Part shown: positions 1 to 9,113 of the stretch, piece by piece
How the letters are laid out: each line of letters opens with the position of its first letter
Position numbering within the stretch: position 1 is the stretch's first letter
Made by a program: the position numbers and the translations under genes
Source of the DNA: Acidobacteriota bacterium
GTDB taxonomy: Bacteria; Acidobacteriota; Terriglobia; Terriglobales; Acidobacteriaceae
Direction of reading: 5' to 3'
NCBI GenBank assembly: GCA_018268855.1
Contig: JAFDVR010000008.1
Location: 1-64,000 of the forward strand
DNA: 64,000 bases
Notes under the pieces: model-generated
The model's database searches: none
What the model saw: only the letters and a program-made list of their open reading frames with translations
Told to the model about the DNA's origin: nothing

Positions 1-126
1 AGAATCAAGCAGTTCCGCTCCGCCGCCACACGCTTCGACAAGCTCGCAAAATGCTTCCTCGCCATGCTCAAACTCGCCTTCATCAAAATCGCACTCAATG
101 CCGCCGATTCGTCAGACACTGCCTAA
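1..126 (+). mobile_element. IS5-family transposase, C-terminal end (partial)
   Basis: The open frame entering from the left edge ends with TAA at 124-126 and gives about 41 residues. They contain the ATRFDKLAKCFLA motif, which matches the conserved RYDK-type C-terminus of IS5-family DDE transposases. The rest of the element lies outside the window. The right end of the insertion appears to be at about 122, because the opposite strand returns to receptor coding sequence immediately after it. CTAA at 123-126 fits the YTAR target preference of IS5-group elements, which would mean the stop codon comes from target DNA. Family assignment rests on this short motif only. Confidence 0.75.
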
Positions 127-610
127 GGTCCAGAAGGGTATACACATCACGGTTAACCAGCGGAAGATTATCGATTTCGCGGTTGTCAATTGTGCGCCCC
201 AAGGTTGAATTGCCTGAATTCACCAATGGGATATCAGCGGTTACTTCCACAGTTTGCGTCGTTCCTCCGGCACTCATTGAAAGATCGAGATGCGCAACCT
301 GAGTTACTGTCAGCACGATGCCAGTACGTTCGAGTGTGGCAAAGTTTGGTGCGGTTACTGTGATTTTGTAAGGCCCCACGGGCAGGAAGTCGGCGCGATA
401 CGTTCCGTCATCTCCCGTGTTGATGCTGCGAGACAGATTGGTGTCTGTCTGCGTTAACGTCACCTGCGCATTTGGAATCACAGCTCCGGTGGAATCTGTG
501 ACCGTGCCAAACAGCGTGGCTGTGTTTAGCTGCGCCATTGCGCTCGCCGCCGACAAGACCGCAGCGAACACAATAAATGCCGACCTGCGTAAAAAAGATT
601 TCATCTGCAT
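95..610 (-). pseudogene. Oar-like TonB-dependent receptor, 5' fragment cut by an IS
   Basis: The frame has a signal peptide (about residues 1-26, ending in AMAQ), then a carboxypeptidase-regulatory-like beta-sandwich (residues 28-115, with GTVTDSTGAVIPNAQVT), then the start of the plug region up to LVNRDVYTLLDL. This is the usual N-terminus of the roughly 1,000-residue Oar/CarboxypepD-reg outer-membrane receptors abundant in Acidobacteriota. At residue 162 the homology stops and nine residues encoded by the insertion element follow before the stop. A GAGGAGAG ribosome site precedes the ATG at 610. The fragment has no beta-barrel and cannot be a working transporter. The rest of the gene may survive on the far side of the IS. 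Confidence 0.8.
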
Positions 611-831
611 ATTCTGGCTCTCCTCAAAAAATCAAACTAATCCGAACTGCATGGAATTGCCGGGCCATTGCTCTAACGTTGGAAACCCTGTTCTGCATCC
701 AGCACGTACCGTAAAAATACATAAGACAAACGGTTTTCTAATACGGCGAGCATGAAATCACGCCTCAATAACCTTTGGCAAGAAAAATTTTCAGGTCCGC
801 CAAATAGTTCCAAAAATCGCTGAGACATAAT

Positions 832-2844
832 TTATTTTTGACCGGAAGTAATTGCTATCTTCCATCGAAAATCTCCCCTCAAGACCCCCTCCGGAATACT
901 CACCATCAACCGGCTGCCTCGCCTCTCCAGCGCACCTTTGTCCACCGATCCCGGCTTACCTGGTCCCATCACCACGTTATCTTCCACCTTCACGTTTGCG
1001 TTTGGAGGAACCAATAGTTCTACGGGCAACGATCCACCCCGGCCGTCACGCAGTACAAACTGTTGGCCCGCTTTCCGGTCTATTGATCCGTCGGCGTGCA
1101 ACACCTCCGTCAACTCTGCAGGCGCAGAGGTCTCAATTAAGTCCTCCACACGCAGCACGCCGGACGCATATTTAAGCCGCCGCTCATATCTCATAAGGCC
1201 CAGTTTGGCCGCGTACGCGCCCGCGCCTTCACCTGTCAGTTCGAATCCGGCGCGGTCGAACCGCACCTGCGTAAGCCGCACATCGTTCAGCCGGTCATAG
1301 TTGAACTTTGCCCATGCATCGTGGCCACCGTTTTCACTTCCCTGTCCGTGCCCGTTCACCAGCAGCGTGTTGTGTTCAATCGTCTTTGGCACACCGGCAT
1401 AGCCTGAATCGCCTGTCAGATAATGCCCGTGCGACCAAATAATAAAGCTGTTCACGTCAGGGTGCGCATGGCCTTCTTCCACATGCCAGTCGGGATACTT
1501 ATGCATCAGCGCCGCCGCATGATGTCCTTCCGGCGGGCCGCATTTGAACGCAATCGCCGTCGCATCCTTGCCCCAACCGCTGCGCCAGTAAGCCACATCA
1601 TGATCGGCAAACCGGTGCCACGGTTCGATTGCGCCCATCGGCTTTGAAGCCAGCGAACTATCGCGCCACACCAGCGTCCACCACTCCTCCTGCGACGTGT
1701 GGCCGAGCGACCGCATCCAGTCCGCAACACCCTGTATCTCGCTGGAGTGATACTCGCGCGCCAGGTCATACAGCAGCGAATAGTTCGACTCCATCTTGCC
1801 GTTCGGATGGCTGCGTTCATAGTCATTGCCTTTGCGGTCACGCGACACAGGCCCTTCAAACACATCGCCAAAATCGAACTCAAACTCACCACCCGGCGTC
1901 AGCGAGTGCGCCGCATACAGGTGCGTCAGCTTCAGCCCTGGCTGGTTGAAGAGGTCTTCTCCCGTCGCATGTTTGTGCGCATCGAGATAGTGGATGATCC
2001 ACGGCGTCGAGAACACCCAATACTCAAACCCCTCGTAGTAATAGCCATCCTGCGAGTACGTCGCCAGCGTGCGGTCGTAGATCGCACGTGCCAGCGCAGC
2101 CCACTTCGCTGCCTGCGGAACTTCGCCGTACACCGCATACGCCGCAACAGCCAATCCCGCCATCGGAATGAAGGTGTGGTTCTGGCTATACGCCCAGCTC
2201 CGCCCAGGGCGCGGCGCGAAGTATGCGTAAAGCAATTCACCGTGCCGCGCAATGCAGCCGCGATACTTGGTGCGTTCCGCTTCCGTCAGATCGTTGTAGA
2301 GCAGGTCATACGCCACTCCCATCCCATACAGCAGATGCCCCGCAGCCAAATCGACATTGGGTTTCGAAAAGCTATAGCCCCACACGTCATAACTCACCGC
2401 CGCATCCATGTACTTCTTCGCGGCTACGAGATACTTCCTGTCGCCCTCAATCTTGTAGAAGAACGCTGCCTCGGCAATCGCAAACGCCACATCGTTCTGC
2501 TGCCTGCGCATCTCCGCGGGAGGAGGCGGTGGATCTGCCTTCAACGCACGCGCATTCGCCAGCGTCTTCATCCACCACGCGCGCTGCGGTCCGTGCGCCT
2601 TCGCGCGCAGCGTCTTCAACTCCGCATCGGTGAAGTAGACACGCGGATGCACATTGGCCAACTCCGGCCTCACCTGCGACTTCAACGTGCGCATCTCATC
2701 TACCAGCGCATTCAATTTCTTATGGCCGGAATCCGCAGGTCCCAGCCTCTCATCGGCACTTTGCGCAAAGCCGGAAACACTCATCCCCACTAAAAGCGCA
2801 ATAGCAGAAAACTTCACGACCGCGGAATGTGTTATCGTTATCAC
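832..2844 (-). CDS. secreted heparinase II/III-like polysaccharide lyase
   Basis: The 670-residue product begins with a signal peptide (to about residue 28, SGFAQ). An alpha-toroid region follows (about 60-400, with QNHTF at 221-225 and Tyr-rich DGYYYEGFEYW near 266-276). The C-terminal heparinase II/III beta-sandwich carries GHAHPDVNSF at 458-467 and the EHNTLLVNG segment near 490. Such proteins cleave uronic-acid-containing polysaccharides by beta-elimination in the periplasm or outside the cell. It is divergent from a hexuronate-type transporter and an SDR reductase, which suggests alginate- or uronate-type substrates. The start at 2844 is a GTG without a clear ribosome site, and a GTG at 2817 is possible. 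The exact PL family is not determined. Confidence 0.82.
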   Translation of the reverse strand: MITITHSAVVKFSAIALLVGMSVSGFAQSADERLGPADSGHKKLNALVDEMRTLKSQVRPELANVHPRVYFTDAELKTLRAKAHGPQRAWWMKTLANARALKADPPPPPAEMRRQQNDVAFAIAEAAFFYKIEGDRKYLVAAKKYMDAAVSYDVWGYSFSKPNVDLAAGHLLYGMGVAYDLLYNDLTEAERTKYRGCIARHGELLYAYFAPRPGRSWAYSQNHTFIPMAGLAVAAYAVYGEVPQAAKWAALARAIYDRTLATYSQDGYYYEGFEYWVFSTPWIIHYLDAHKHATGEDLFNQPGLKLTHLYAAHSLTPGGEFEFDFGDVFEGPVSRDRKGNDYERSHPNGKMESNYSLLYDLAREYHSSEIQGVADWMRSLGHTSQEEWWTLVWRDSSLASKPMGAIEPWHRFADHDVAYWRSGWGKDATAIAFKCGPPEGHHAAALMHKYPDWHVEEGHAHPDVNSFIIWSHGHYLTGDSGYAGVPKTIEHNTLLVNGHGQGSENGGHDAWAKFNYDRLNDVRLTQVRFDRAGFELTGEGAGAYAAKLGLMRYERRLKYASGVLRVEDLIETSAPAELTEVLHADGSIDRKAGQQFVLRDGRGGSLPVELLVPPNANVKVEDNVVMGPGKPGSVDKGALERRGSRLMVSIPEGVLRGDFRWKIAITSGQK

Positions 2845-2908
2845 CCAAGCACACTAGCACAGATAATTTCCTGCTGGAAAGTGCTGGCGCTAAGATTTTT
2901 CTTTTGGC

Positions 2909-4213
2909 ATGACGACGTTTCGTCCCATCCCGGCACCCATTCCCGGCCTGCGCTGGATCATCGTCGCGCTCATCTGCATCGTTACCTGCATCAACTACAT
3001 CGACCGTTCCGCCGTCGGCCTGCTCTTCACACACTTCGGCCCGGAGATCGGCGTATCCAACGAGCAATACGCCTGGGTCGGCGCCATTCTGCTCTTCGCC
3101 TACACACTTTCGCAGTCCGTCTCCGGAAGACTTTACGATCGCTATGGGGCGCGTCTCGGTTTTACTGTCTCCATCGTCATATGGTGCGCTGCCGCCATGG
3201 CGCACTCCGCCATCGCAGGATTCGCATCGTTCGCCGCATGTTCTTTCTTTTTAGGATTAGGGGAAGCCGGCAACTGGCCCGGTGCAGCCAAGGTCATCGC
3301 AGAGTGGTTTCCGCAAAGCGAGCGCGCCATTGGCATGGCCATCTTTAACGGCGGAGCATCCATGGGCGCAGTCATCGCGCCCCTGCTCGTTGCCGGATAT
3401 CTCGACCCGCACTTCGGCTGGCGCAAAACATTCCTCATCGTCGGCGTACTCGGCTTCTTCTGGCTCGCTGCATGGCTCGCGCTTTACCAGCCCGCGCGCA
3501 CGCACAAACGCCTCGGCGCAGACGAGCGTTACTACATCCTCGAGGGCCGCAATCAGACCGTCACCATCGACGAAGCGCCCACCGTGCCGCAACTCCTCCG
3601 CTTGCGCCAGACCTGGGGATACTTGCTCGCGCGCTTTCTCGTCGATCCCATCTGGTGGCTCTATGTATTGTGGCTTCCAAAGTATTTGAAAGACGTCCGC
3701 CATTTTTCGCTCAAAGATATCGGCGCGTCCGCATGGGCGCCCTATTTAGCCGCAGCCGTCGGCGCACTCTTCGGCGGCTGGCTCTCCGGACGCCTCATTC
3801 GCTCAGGCATGTCCGTCAACAAGGCACGCCGCACCGCCATCCTCATTGCAGCCTGCATGATGCCCTTCGGCATTCTCGCCGCGCACGCGCACTCCGCGTA
3901 CGGCGCACTCGCCTGCATTGCCATCGTGCTCTTCGGATTTCAGATGTGGGTCTCGAACGTGCAAACACTGCCTAGCGACTTCTTCCCCGGCGCAGCCGTA
4001 GGCTCTGTCGCGGGCATGGGAGGAACCGCCGCCGGTATTAGCAGCCTCCTCTTTAATCTCTGCACCGGCTGGATCATCACCCACTTCGGTTATGCGAGCG
4101 TCCTCACACTCGCAGGCCTCCTCGCACCCATCGGCGCCATCGCACTCATCACAGTTGGTGGCCCCATCTATCGCCTTCAACCAGTTCCAGACGCACTAAC
4201 AACTAAAAACTAA
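2909..4213 (+). CDS. MFS transporter, ACS family, hexuronate-type
   Basis: The 434-residue protein has about twelve hydrophobic helices. It shows the ACS (anion:cation symporter) signature NYIDRSAVG in the first helix, the loop 2-3 motif GRLYDRYGAR, and GLGEAGNWPGAAKVIAEWFP, which is very like ExuT and glucarate/hexuronate permeases. It would import uronates or their degradation products across the inner membrane by proton symport. It is divergent from the heparinase-like gene by 64 bases and is followed after 24 bases by the SDR gene, so 2909-4990 is probably one transcription unit. The precise substrate cannot be read from the sequence. Confidence 0.85.
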   Translation: MTTFRPIPAPIPGLRWIIVALICIVTCINYIDRSAVGLLFTHFGPEIGVSNEQYAWVGAILLFAYTLSQSVSGRLYDRYGARLGFTVSIVIWCAAAMAHSAIAGFASFAACSFFLGLGEAGNWPGAAKVIAEWFPQSERAIGMAIFNGGASMGAVIAPLLVAGYLDPHFGWRKTFLIVGVLGFFWLAAWLALYQPARTHKRLGADERYYILEGRNQTVTIDEAPTVPQLLRLRQTWGYLLARFLVDPIWWLYVLWLPKYLKDVRHFSLKDIGASAWAPYLAAAVGALFGGWLSGRLIRSGMSVNKARRTAILIAACMMPFGILAAHAHSAYGALACIAIVLFGFQMWVSNVQTLPSDFFPGAAVGSVAGMGGTAAGISSLLFNLCTGWIITHFGYASVLTLAGLLAPIGAIALITVGGPIYRLQPVPDALTTKN

Positions 4214-4237
4214 GAATCAAGGACCAGAGGTTTCTCC

Positions 4238-4990
4238 ATGCCGGATTTCAAAAATAAACTCGCCATCGTCTTCGGAGGTGGCCGCGATATCGGCGGCGCA
4301 GTCGCCATCGAACTCGCACGCGGCGGTGCCGAAGTGGCCCTCAGCTACAACGCATCCGATCCGCAAAAGACCATCGACACCTGCTCTTCACTCATGGGCA
4401 AAAAGCCCATCTGCAAACGGGTCGACGCGCTCGACACCGCAGCCGTCCGCGCCTTCATCAACGAGGTCGCAAACGAGAGCGGCAAGCAGATCGACATTCT
4501 CGTGAACGTAGTCGGCGGCCTCGTCGCGCGCAAAAAGATGGACGAGATGGACGACGCCTTCTGGGACCAGGTCTTCGCGCTCAACGTGAAGTCCGTCTTC
4601 GCCGCGACGCAGGCCGCGCTGCCGCACTTCAACGAGGGCGGCGCCATCGTCAATCTCTCCTCACAGGCAGGACGCGACGGCGGCGGCATGGGCTCCATCG
4701 CCTACGGTGCCACGAAAGGTGCCATCATGACCTTCACCCGTGGCCTCGCCAAAGAACTCGGCCCACGTCGCATCCGCGTCAACGCCGTCTGCCCCGGCAT
4801 GATCAACACCGACTTCCATAACACCTTCACCAAACCGGAAGTCCGCCAGAAAGTCGCCGGCATGACACCACTCGGACGCGAAGGCGAAGCCGACGAAGTA
4901 GGCAAGCTCGTAGCCTTCCTGGCCTCCTCAGATGCTTCTTTCGTCAACGGCACCTGCGTGGACATCAACGGCGGCATCCTCTTCAGCTAA
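4238..4990 (+). CDS. SDR family oxidoreductase (probable uronate-pathway reductase)
   Basis: This is a classical short-chain dehydrogenase of 250 residues. It has the cofactor loop GGGRDIGGA at 13-21, SS at 141-142, the catalytic pair Y156 and K160 in YGATK, and the C-terminal FVNGTCVDINGG. NVVG replaces the common NNAG. Downstream of a hexuronate transporter and beside a polysaccharide lyase, the likely job is NAD(P)H-dependent reduction of a keto-uronate such as 4-deoxy-5-hexoseulose uronate to KDG. That role is inferred from context, because SDR sequence alone does not fix the substrate. An AGGACCAGAGG stretch precedes the ATG. Confidence 0.85.
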   Translation: MPDFKNKLAIVFGGGRDIGGAVAIELARGGAEVALSYNASDPQKTIDTCSSLMGKKPICKRVDALDTAAVRAFINEVANESGKQIDILVNVVGGLVARKKMDEMDDAFWDQVFALNVKSVFAATQAALPHFNEGGAIVNLSSQAGRDGGGMGSIAYGATKGAIMTFTRGLAKELGPRRIRVNAVCPGMINTDFHNTFTKPEVRQKVAGMTPLGREGEADEVGKLVAFLASSDASFVNGTCVDINGGILFS

Positions 4991-4994
4991 AAGC

Positions 4995-5040
4995 ACAAAG
5001 GCCGCACCCACGCAGAACACGTGACCGGTGCGGCCTTTGT
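4995..5040. terminator. bidirectional rho-independent terminator
   Basis: A 14-base perfect inverted repeat, ACAAAGGCCGCACC (4995-5008) and its complement (5027-5040), lies between the convergent SDR gene and xseB. A- and T-rich stem ends can serve both strands. Confidence 0.75.
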
Positions 5041-5051
5041 CTTGTTCAGAT

Positions 5052-5273
5052 TCAACCTTCCAAATCCAGATCTTCCGCCTCGCGCTGCCCATTCTTTTTC
5101 GCCGTCAAAATCTGCACGCGCCCCTCAGCCGCGTCCAGTTCCTTCTTGCACGTCTCAGAAAGCGCAACGCCCTCTTCAAACAGCTTCAGCGAATCCTCCA
5201 GCGACAGGTCCCCGCTCTCCAGCTTGTCGACCACGTTCTCCAGCGCCTTCAACTGCTCTTCAAACTTCGACAT
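5052..5273 (-). CDS. xseB: exodeoxyribonuclease VII small subunit
   Basis: The 73-residue protein has the XseB pattern FEEQLKALENVVDKLESGDLSLEDSLKLFEEG. This two-helix domain binds the large subunit XseA to form exonuclease VII, which degrades single-stranded DNA into short oligonucleotides. A short acidic tail (EAEDLDLEG) follows. It starts 11 bases after the fused methyltransferase/MTHFR gene on the same strand, so the two are probably cotranscribed. No xseA is present in the window. Confidence 0.92.
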   Translation of the reverse strand: MSKFEEQLKALENVVDKLESGDLSLEDSLKLFEEGVALSETCKKELDAAEGRVQILTAKKNGQREAEDLDLEG

Positions 5274-5284
5274 AGCAAAGCTCC

Positions 5285-7141
5285 TTACACGGTCTCCGGC
5301 GTCAACACTTCTTCCAGCACGGCGAGCGCAGACTCATACCGTGCAAACGGCGCACTCACCTGCACACCCTGCACTTGCGCACGCGCATCGCGCAACATCT
5401 CCTGCGCAATCTTGATGCCCTCATTGCGCGCCTCTTCCGCACTGCCCGCTTTCGCCGCCATGCGCGTCATAATCTCGTCCGGCACAAACACCTTCAGATC
5501 ATTGCGCATAAATTCAGCGTTTTTAAGGCTAGTCAGCGGCCATATCCCCGCAATCACAGGAATCCGAAACCCCTCAACCTTCTTCAAAAACTCTTCCAGC
5601 AGACGCAGATCGAACACCGGCTGCGTGATCGCATACTCCGCACCGGCCTCCACCTTCGCCGCAAACCGACGTACCTCAGCATCCATGTCCGGCAATCCTG
5701 GATTGGCCGCGCACGCCAGCACAAACCCCGTCGAAGCCCCCAGCGAGTTTCCGCCGATATCGAAGCCGTGGTTCATCTCGCGCGCCATCGCAAGCTGCCC
5801 GATCGCATCCACATCAAACACAGCCGTCGCATCGGGATACGTCCCCATCTTCGGCGGATCGCCCGTGAGGCAAAGAATATTCTTTAGCCCCAGCGAAGCC
5901 GAACCCAGCAGATCGCTCTGTAGTCCCAGCAGATTCCTGTCGCGGCAAGTCGAGTGGATCACCACATCCACGCCCACCTGCTGGCTGATCTGGATGCACA
6001 AACTCCCCGCACTCATCCTCGCCGAAGCCCGCGGCGAATCCGGCACGTTGATCGCATGCACACCCGCTTCATGCATCTGCCGCGCGCCTGCAATCTCGCG
6101 CGACGCATCAATGCCCTTCGGCGGAACGATCTCCACCATCGCCACAAACTCGCCGCGCGCAATCTTCCCGCCCAGCGGCGACCTGTCCGCTAGCGGCAGC
6201 GGCTCAATCGGCTGCGCGTGGTGCGGAGGCGTCGTTCGCCCGCGCGACTCCGTCCCATCCACCTGCACCGCCACCGCGCGAATCGATCCACGCATCGCGC
6301 GGATATGCGCAGGCGTCGTGCCGCAGCATCCGCCAATCACCGTCGCACCTGCGCGCATCGCCTTCCGCGCAAAGCTCGCCATAAACTCCGGCGAAGACAG
6401 ATAGATCGACCGACCGTCCACACAACTCGGCACACCAGAATTCGGCATCGCCGCAATCGGGAGCTTCGTCGCCGCGCGCATCCGCTCCACGGTACGCAAC
6501 ACAATCTCCGGCCCGTTCGAGCAGTTCGCGCCGACCGCATGCGCGCCCCATTCCTCCAACTTCCGCGCCGCGTCTTCGGGAGATGACCCATCCGCGCAGT
6601 TCCCCGTCTCAGTCACGGTGATCATCACCGCGCGCGGCGTCTCAGGCGACACATCCTTCCCCGCCTCAAGTGCCAGCCGCGCATCCCGCAGATGCGTCAC
6701 CGTCTCAATCAGAAACAGGTCAACACCCTCGCCCTCCATCAGCGCCGTCATCTGCTCGGCATACGCCGCACGCACAACGTCATCTGCCAGCTTGTCATCC
6801 GAGATAGGCCCGATCGATCCCGCCACCAGAACATCCGTCGCCATCTTCTCGCGAGCAGCGGCCGCAGCGCGCCGTGCAATTTGCACACCGGCACGGTTGA
6901 TGGCCGCCACCTTCCCTGCCAGGCCATAGTGGGAGAGCCGCGGAGCCGTCGCCCCAAAGGTGTTCGTCTCAATCGCCTCCGCCCCCGCCAGCAGATACTC
7001 CTCGTGCACCTCGCGCACCAGTTCCGGGTCGGTCAGGTTCAACTCGTCATACGACCGATTAATAAAAACGCCGCGGTTATAAAACATTGTTCCCATAGCT
7101 CCGTCAAAGAGCAGGGGACGTCCTGACGTAAGCCGGGCCAT
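5285..7141 (-). CDS. yitJ: fused homocysteine S-methyltransferase / methylenetetrahydrofolate reductase
   Basis: The ATG at 7141 gives 618 residues; a longer open frame to 7327 overlaps the neighbouring lipoprotein start and its extra residues are not family-like. Residues 1-290 form a homocysteine S-methyltransferase barrel with zinc ligands C207 (GANCSNG) and C272-C273 (GGCCGTTPAH). Residues from about 330 form an FAD-dependent MTHFR barrel (EIVPPKGID, ILCLTGDPP). The architecture matches B. subtilis YitJ. The protein would make 5-methyl-THF and transfer a methyl group to homocysteine, feeding methionine and SAM supply in the cytoplasm. No SAM riboswitch was recognised upstream. It leads an operon with xseB. 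Confidence 0.9.
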   Translation of the reverse strand: MARLTSGRPLLFDGAMGTMFYNRGVFINRSYDELNLTDPELVREVHEEYLLAGAEAIETNTFGATAPRLSHYGLAGKVAAINRAGVQIARRAAAAAREKMATDVLVAGSIGPISDDKLADDVVRAAYAEQMTALMEGEGVDLFLIETVTHLRDARLALEAGKDVSPETPRAVMITVTETGNCADGSSPEDAARKLEEWGAHAVGANCSNGPEIVLRTVERMRAATKLPIAAMPNSGVPSCVDGRSIYLSSPEFMASFARKAMRAGATVIGGCCGTTPAHIRAMRGSIRAVAVQVDGTESRGRTTPPHHAQPIEPLPLADRSPLGGKIARGEFVAMVEIVPPKGIDASREIAGARQMHEAGVHAINVPDSPRASARMSAGSLCIQISQQVGVDVVIHSTCRDRNLLGLQSDLLGSASLGLKNILCLTGDPPKMGTYPDATAVFDVDAIGQLAMAREMNHGFDIGGNSLGASTGFVLACAANPGLPDMDAEVRRFAAKVEAGAEYAITQPVFDLRLLEEFLKKVEGFRIPVIAGIWPLTSLKNAEFMRNDLKVFVPDEIMTRMAAKAGSAEEARNEGIKIAQEMLRDARAQVQGVQVSAPFARYESALAVLEEVLTPETV

Positions 7142-7280
7142 TGCAGTTTGTTGAGGCGTCTTCAAGCGTCGATTTCCTTCGTTCCATCCTATCGCGCCCG
7201 GCAAGTCCCAAAGGGTGCTTAGGCTATACTTAGACCTATCCGCAAGCCCATCTATTGGGGAGCTGTCTGGAGTTTTTACG

Positions 7281-8738
7281 TTGAAGATTCGGTCTGTTCT
7301 GCGTCCGGCAACTGCGTTGCTCGTCACTGTTGCCGCCCTGGCCCTCGTTGCTTGCGGGGACCGGCCCTACCACCAAACGGATTACAACTTTGCCGGCCGT
7401 GTTACTCCGCCCAGCCAGTTGGATTATCGTGTCGCTATTACGGTTACCGGCAGCGGCATCGCCGGGACCGGCGGATCCATGGAAATCGTCGACGCGCTAC
7501 GCGACATACGTTACTCCGTCTTCAACGTTAATCAGACCTTCCGCATCTCCGGTTTTGCGTTCGCAAATGCTACTCGCATCTTCAGCTATCCCGAACAGCA
7601 AATCGCGTTCGTTTACAACTACACGAGCCAGAACCAGGCCACGATCAATACTGTGGATTATGGCAAGGAACAGTCCGTCGGTCAGGCTGCCTCACTCGGA
7701 TCGAAGGTGAGCGATGTTTTCGTTCCCTCCGATGGCGCCTACGTCTACGCTGCGCAGGAGACTACGGGCACCTTCATCGTCTCCGACCGCACTGCCCTCA
7801 AGTCCGCTAATGCGGAAGGTGTGAACTATAACCTCTCGCTGCCCGGCGTCTATAAGATCGCTGTTAATCCATCGCACACCGTGGTGCTGGCGATGGTGCG
7901 CAACAGCAACCAGCTCTACCGTCTAATCAAACTCAACACGGAGCAAACACCGCCGGCGAATGCCGTCTCCTGCATGCCCGCCTCTCTGCCTCTGTATTGC
8001 GTAGTTCCGGTTCCCGGAACCTATGACCGTCCTGTCTACGGCTACTTTTCGCTCGATGGCGCACAAGTATATGTCCTTAACTGTGGTGTGGAGTGTGGAG
8101 GAGCTACTACCAGTGTCAGTACGCTCAATACCAGCGCTCTGCGTGTGGATAACTACGACACCACCACCTCTCCCGTACGCAGCAACACGCTTGTACCTGG
8201 AGCCACTGTCGCCATTGCCGACGGCAATACCCTTTATGTCGCCGGGCAGCAGCTCCTGCAGGATGGCATGATGAGCGGTGTTCTCTCCTCTATAAATACC
8301 GTTACAGGCGCAGTAGGTGGCCCCTGGAACATCTCCGACGGCACGCATACCAAAATGCTCTTTGCCGATGACAACACTCTCTGGATTGGTTCCCAGAACT
8401 GTGCCAGCGGCGAGCGGTACAAGACCAAAGCCAATTACAACTGCCTTACTCGTTTCGATCGCGGCAGCAACACGCCATCCATTGTTCCAGCAGTCAATCC
8501 CAACTCAGGCACCGCGACTGTCCCTTATCCCAACACCAACGGGGACCAGTACTACTATGGATCGCTCACCGGCATCTGCTGGATACAGAATTTTCATAAG
8601 ATCTACACCGCATACGGTGGACAGGTGCATATCTTCAACACCAAGGATGGCTCTGAGATCAACAACTACAACGTGACCGTGCAGGGCACCGCACTCGACG
8701 TTGCCTACCCAGACGCCGCCACCAACGCAGCCAATTAG
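7281..8738 (+). CDS. lipoprotein of unknown function, possibly beta-propeller
   Basis: The start is a TTG at 7281 with GGAG at 7269-7272, giving a 485-residue protein. The N-terminus KIRSVLRPATALLV is followed by the lipobox LVAC (Cys about residue 25), so the mature protein should be lipid-anchored. The body is rich in Tyr, Thr, Asn and Gly, and repeating strand-turn segments such as YVYAAQE, GTFIVSD, QVYVLNCG and TLYVAGQQ suggest a YVTN/WD-like propeller. No catalytic motif was recognised. It is transcribed away from the MTHFR fusion, and TATACT at 7225-7230 may be its -10 box without a convincing -35. Confidence 0.7.
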   Translation: MKIRSVLRPATALLVTVAALALVACGDRPYHQTDYNFAGRVTPPSQLDYRVAITVTGSGIAGTGGSMEIVDALRDIRYSVFNVNQTFRISGFAFANATRIFSYPEQQIAFVYNYTSQNQATINTVDYGKEQSVGQAASLGSKVSDVFVPSDGAYVYAAQETTGTFIVSDRTALKSANAEGVNYNLSLPGVYKIAVNPSHTVVLAMVRNSNQLYRLIKLNTEQTPPANAVSCMPASLPLYCVVPVPGTYDRPVYGYFSLDGAQVYVLNCGVECGGATTSVSTLNTSALRVDNYDTTTSPVRSNTLVPGATVAIADGNTLYVAGQQLLQDGMMSGVLSSINTVTGAVGGPWNISDGTHTKMLFADDNTLWIGSQNCASGERYKTKANYNCLTRFDRGSNTPSIVPAVNPNSGTATVPYPNTNGDQYYYGSLTGICWIQNFHKIYTAYGGQVHIFNTKDGSEINNYNVTVQGTALDVAYPDAATNAAN

Positions 8739-8833
8739 CGCAAGTCCATTTGGGGATGAGCTCGACTAGCTCATTCCCAATTTCTTGTTGCAAACAGACC
8801 GATTATCGTTATACTCTCTCGGCGGAGATACCT

Positions 8834-9085
8834 ATGGGAGAGCTTTTCCAACCAACGCACATCATGATTTTGATGGTGTTGCTCTTTTTCTTTCCAATTA
8901 TCGTCGTACCGTATTGGTTCATCTTCAAAAAAGCCGGCTTTCCTCCCGCAATTAGCCTTCTTATGTTTTTCCCCTTACTTAACCTGCTCATTCTTTACAT
9001 AGTCGCGTTTTCGCGATGGAAAGTAGTACCGGCAGAGCAGATTCCGCAGCATCAGTATTCCTATCCTCCTGCTCCGCAGATGTAA
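8834..9085 (+). CDS. small membrane protein
   Basis: The ATG at 8834 follows a GGCGGAG ribosome site (8821-8827) and gives 83 residues. Two strongly hydrophobic segments (about residues 10-27 and 35-57) surround the loop FIFKKAGFPP, and a proline-rich tail (PQHQYSYPPAPQ) follows. No function is recognised. The gene sits 28 bases before gltX and may share its transcript. Base composition is lower in GC than in neighbours, which is common for hydrophobic proteins. Confidence 0.65.
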   Translation: MGELFQPTHIMILMVLLFFFPIIVVPYWFIFKKAGFPPAISLLMFFPLLNLLILYIVAFSRWKVVPAEQIPQHQYSYPPAPQM

Positions 9086-9113
9086 GTCAGCAACGATACA
9101 CTGGAAGACGGTT

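Noticed and set aside
5028..6404. 458-residue plus-strand frame across xseB and the MTHFR fusion
   Set aside because: Ser/Arg/Ala-rich shadow; both genes on the minus strand are well-supported families.
7142..7280. SAM or cobalamin riboswitch upstream of the methyltransferase fusion
   Set aside because: The space of about 140 bases is shared with the divergent lipoprotein gene and no riboswitch core or terminator hairpin was recognised.
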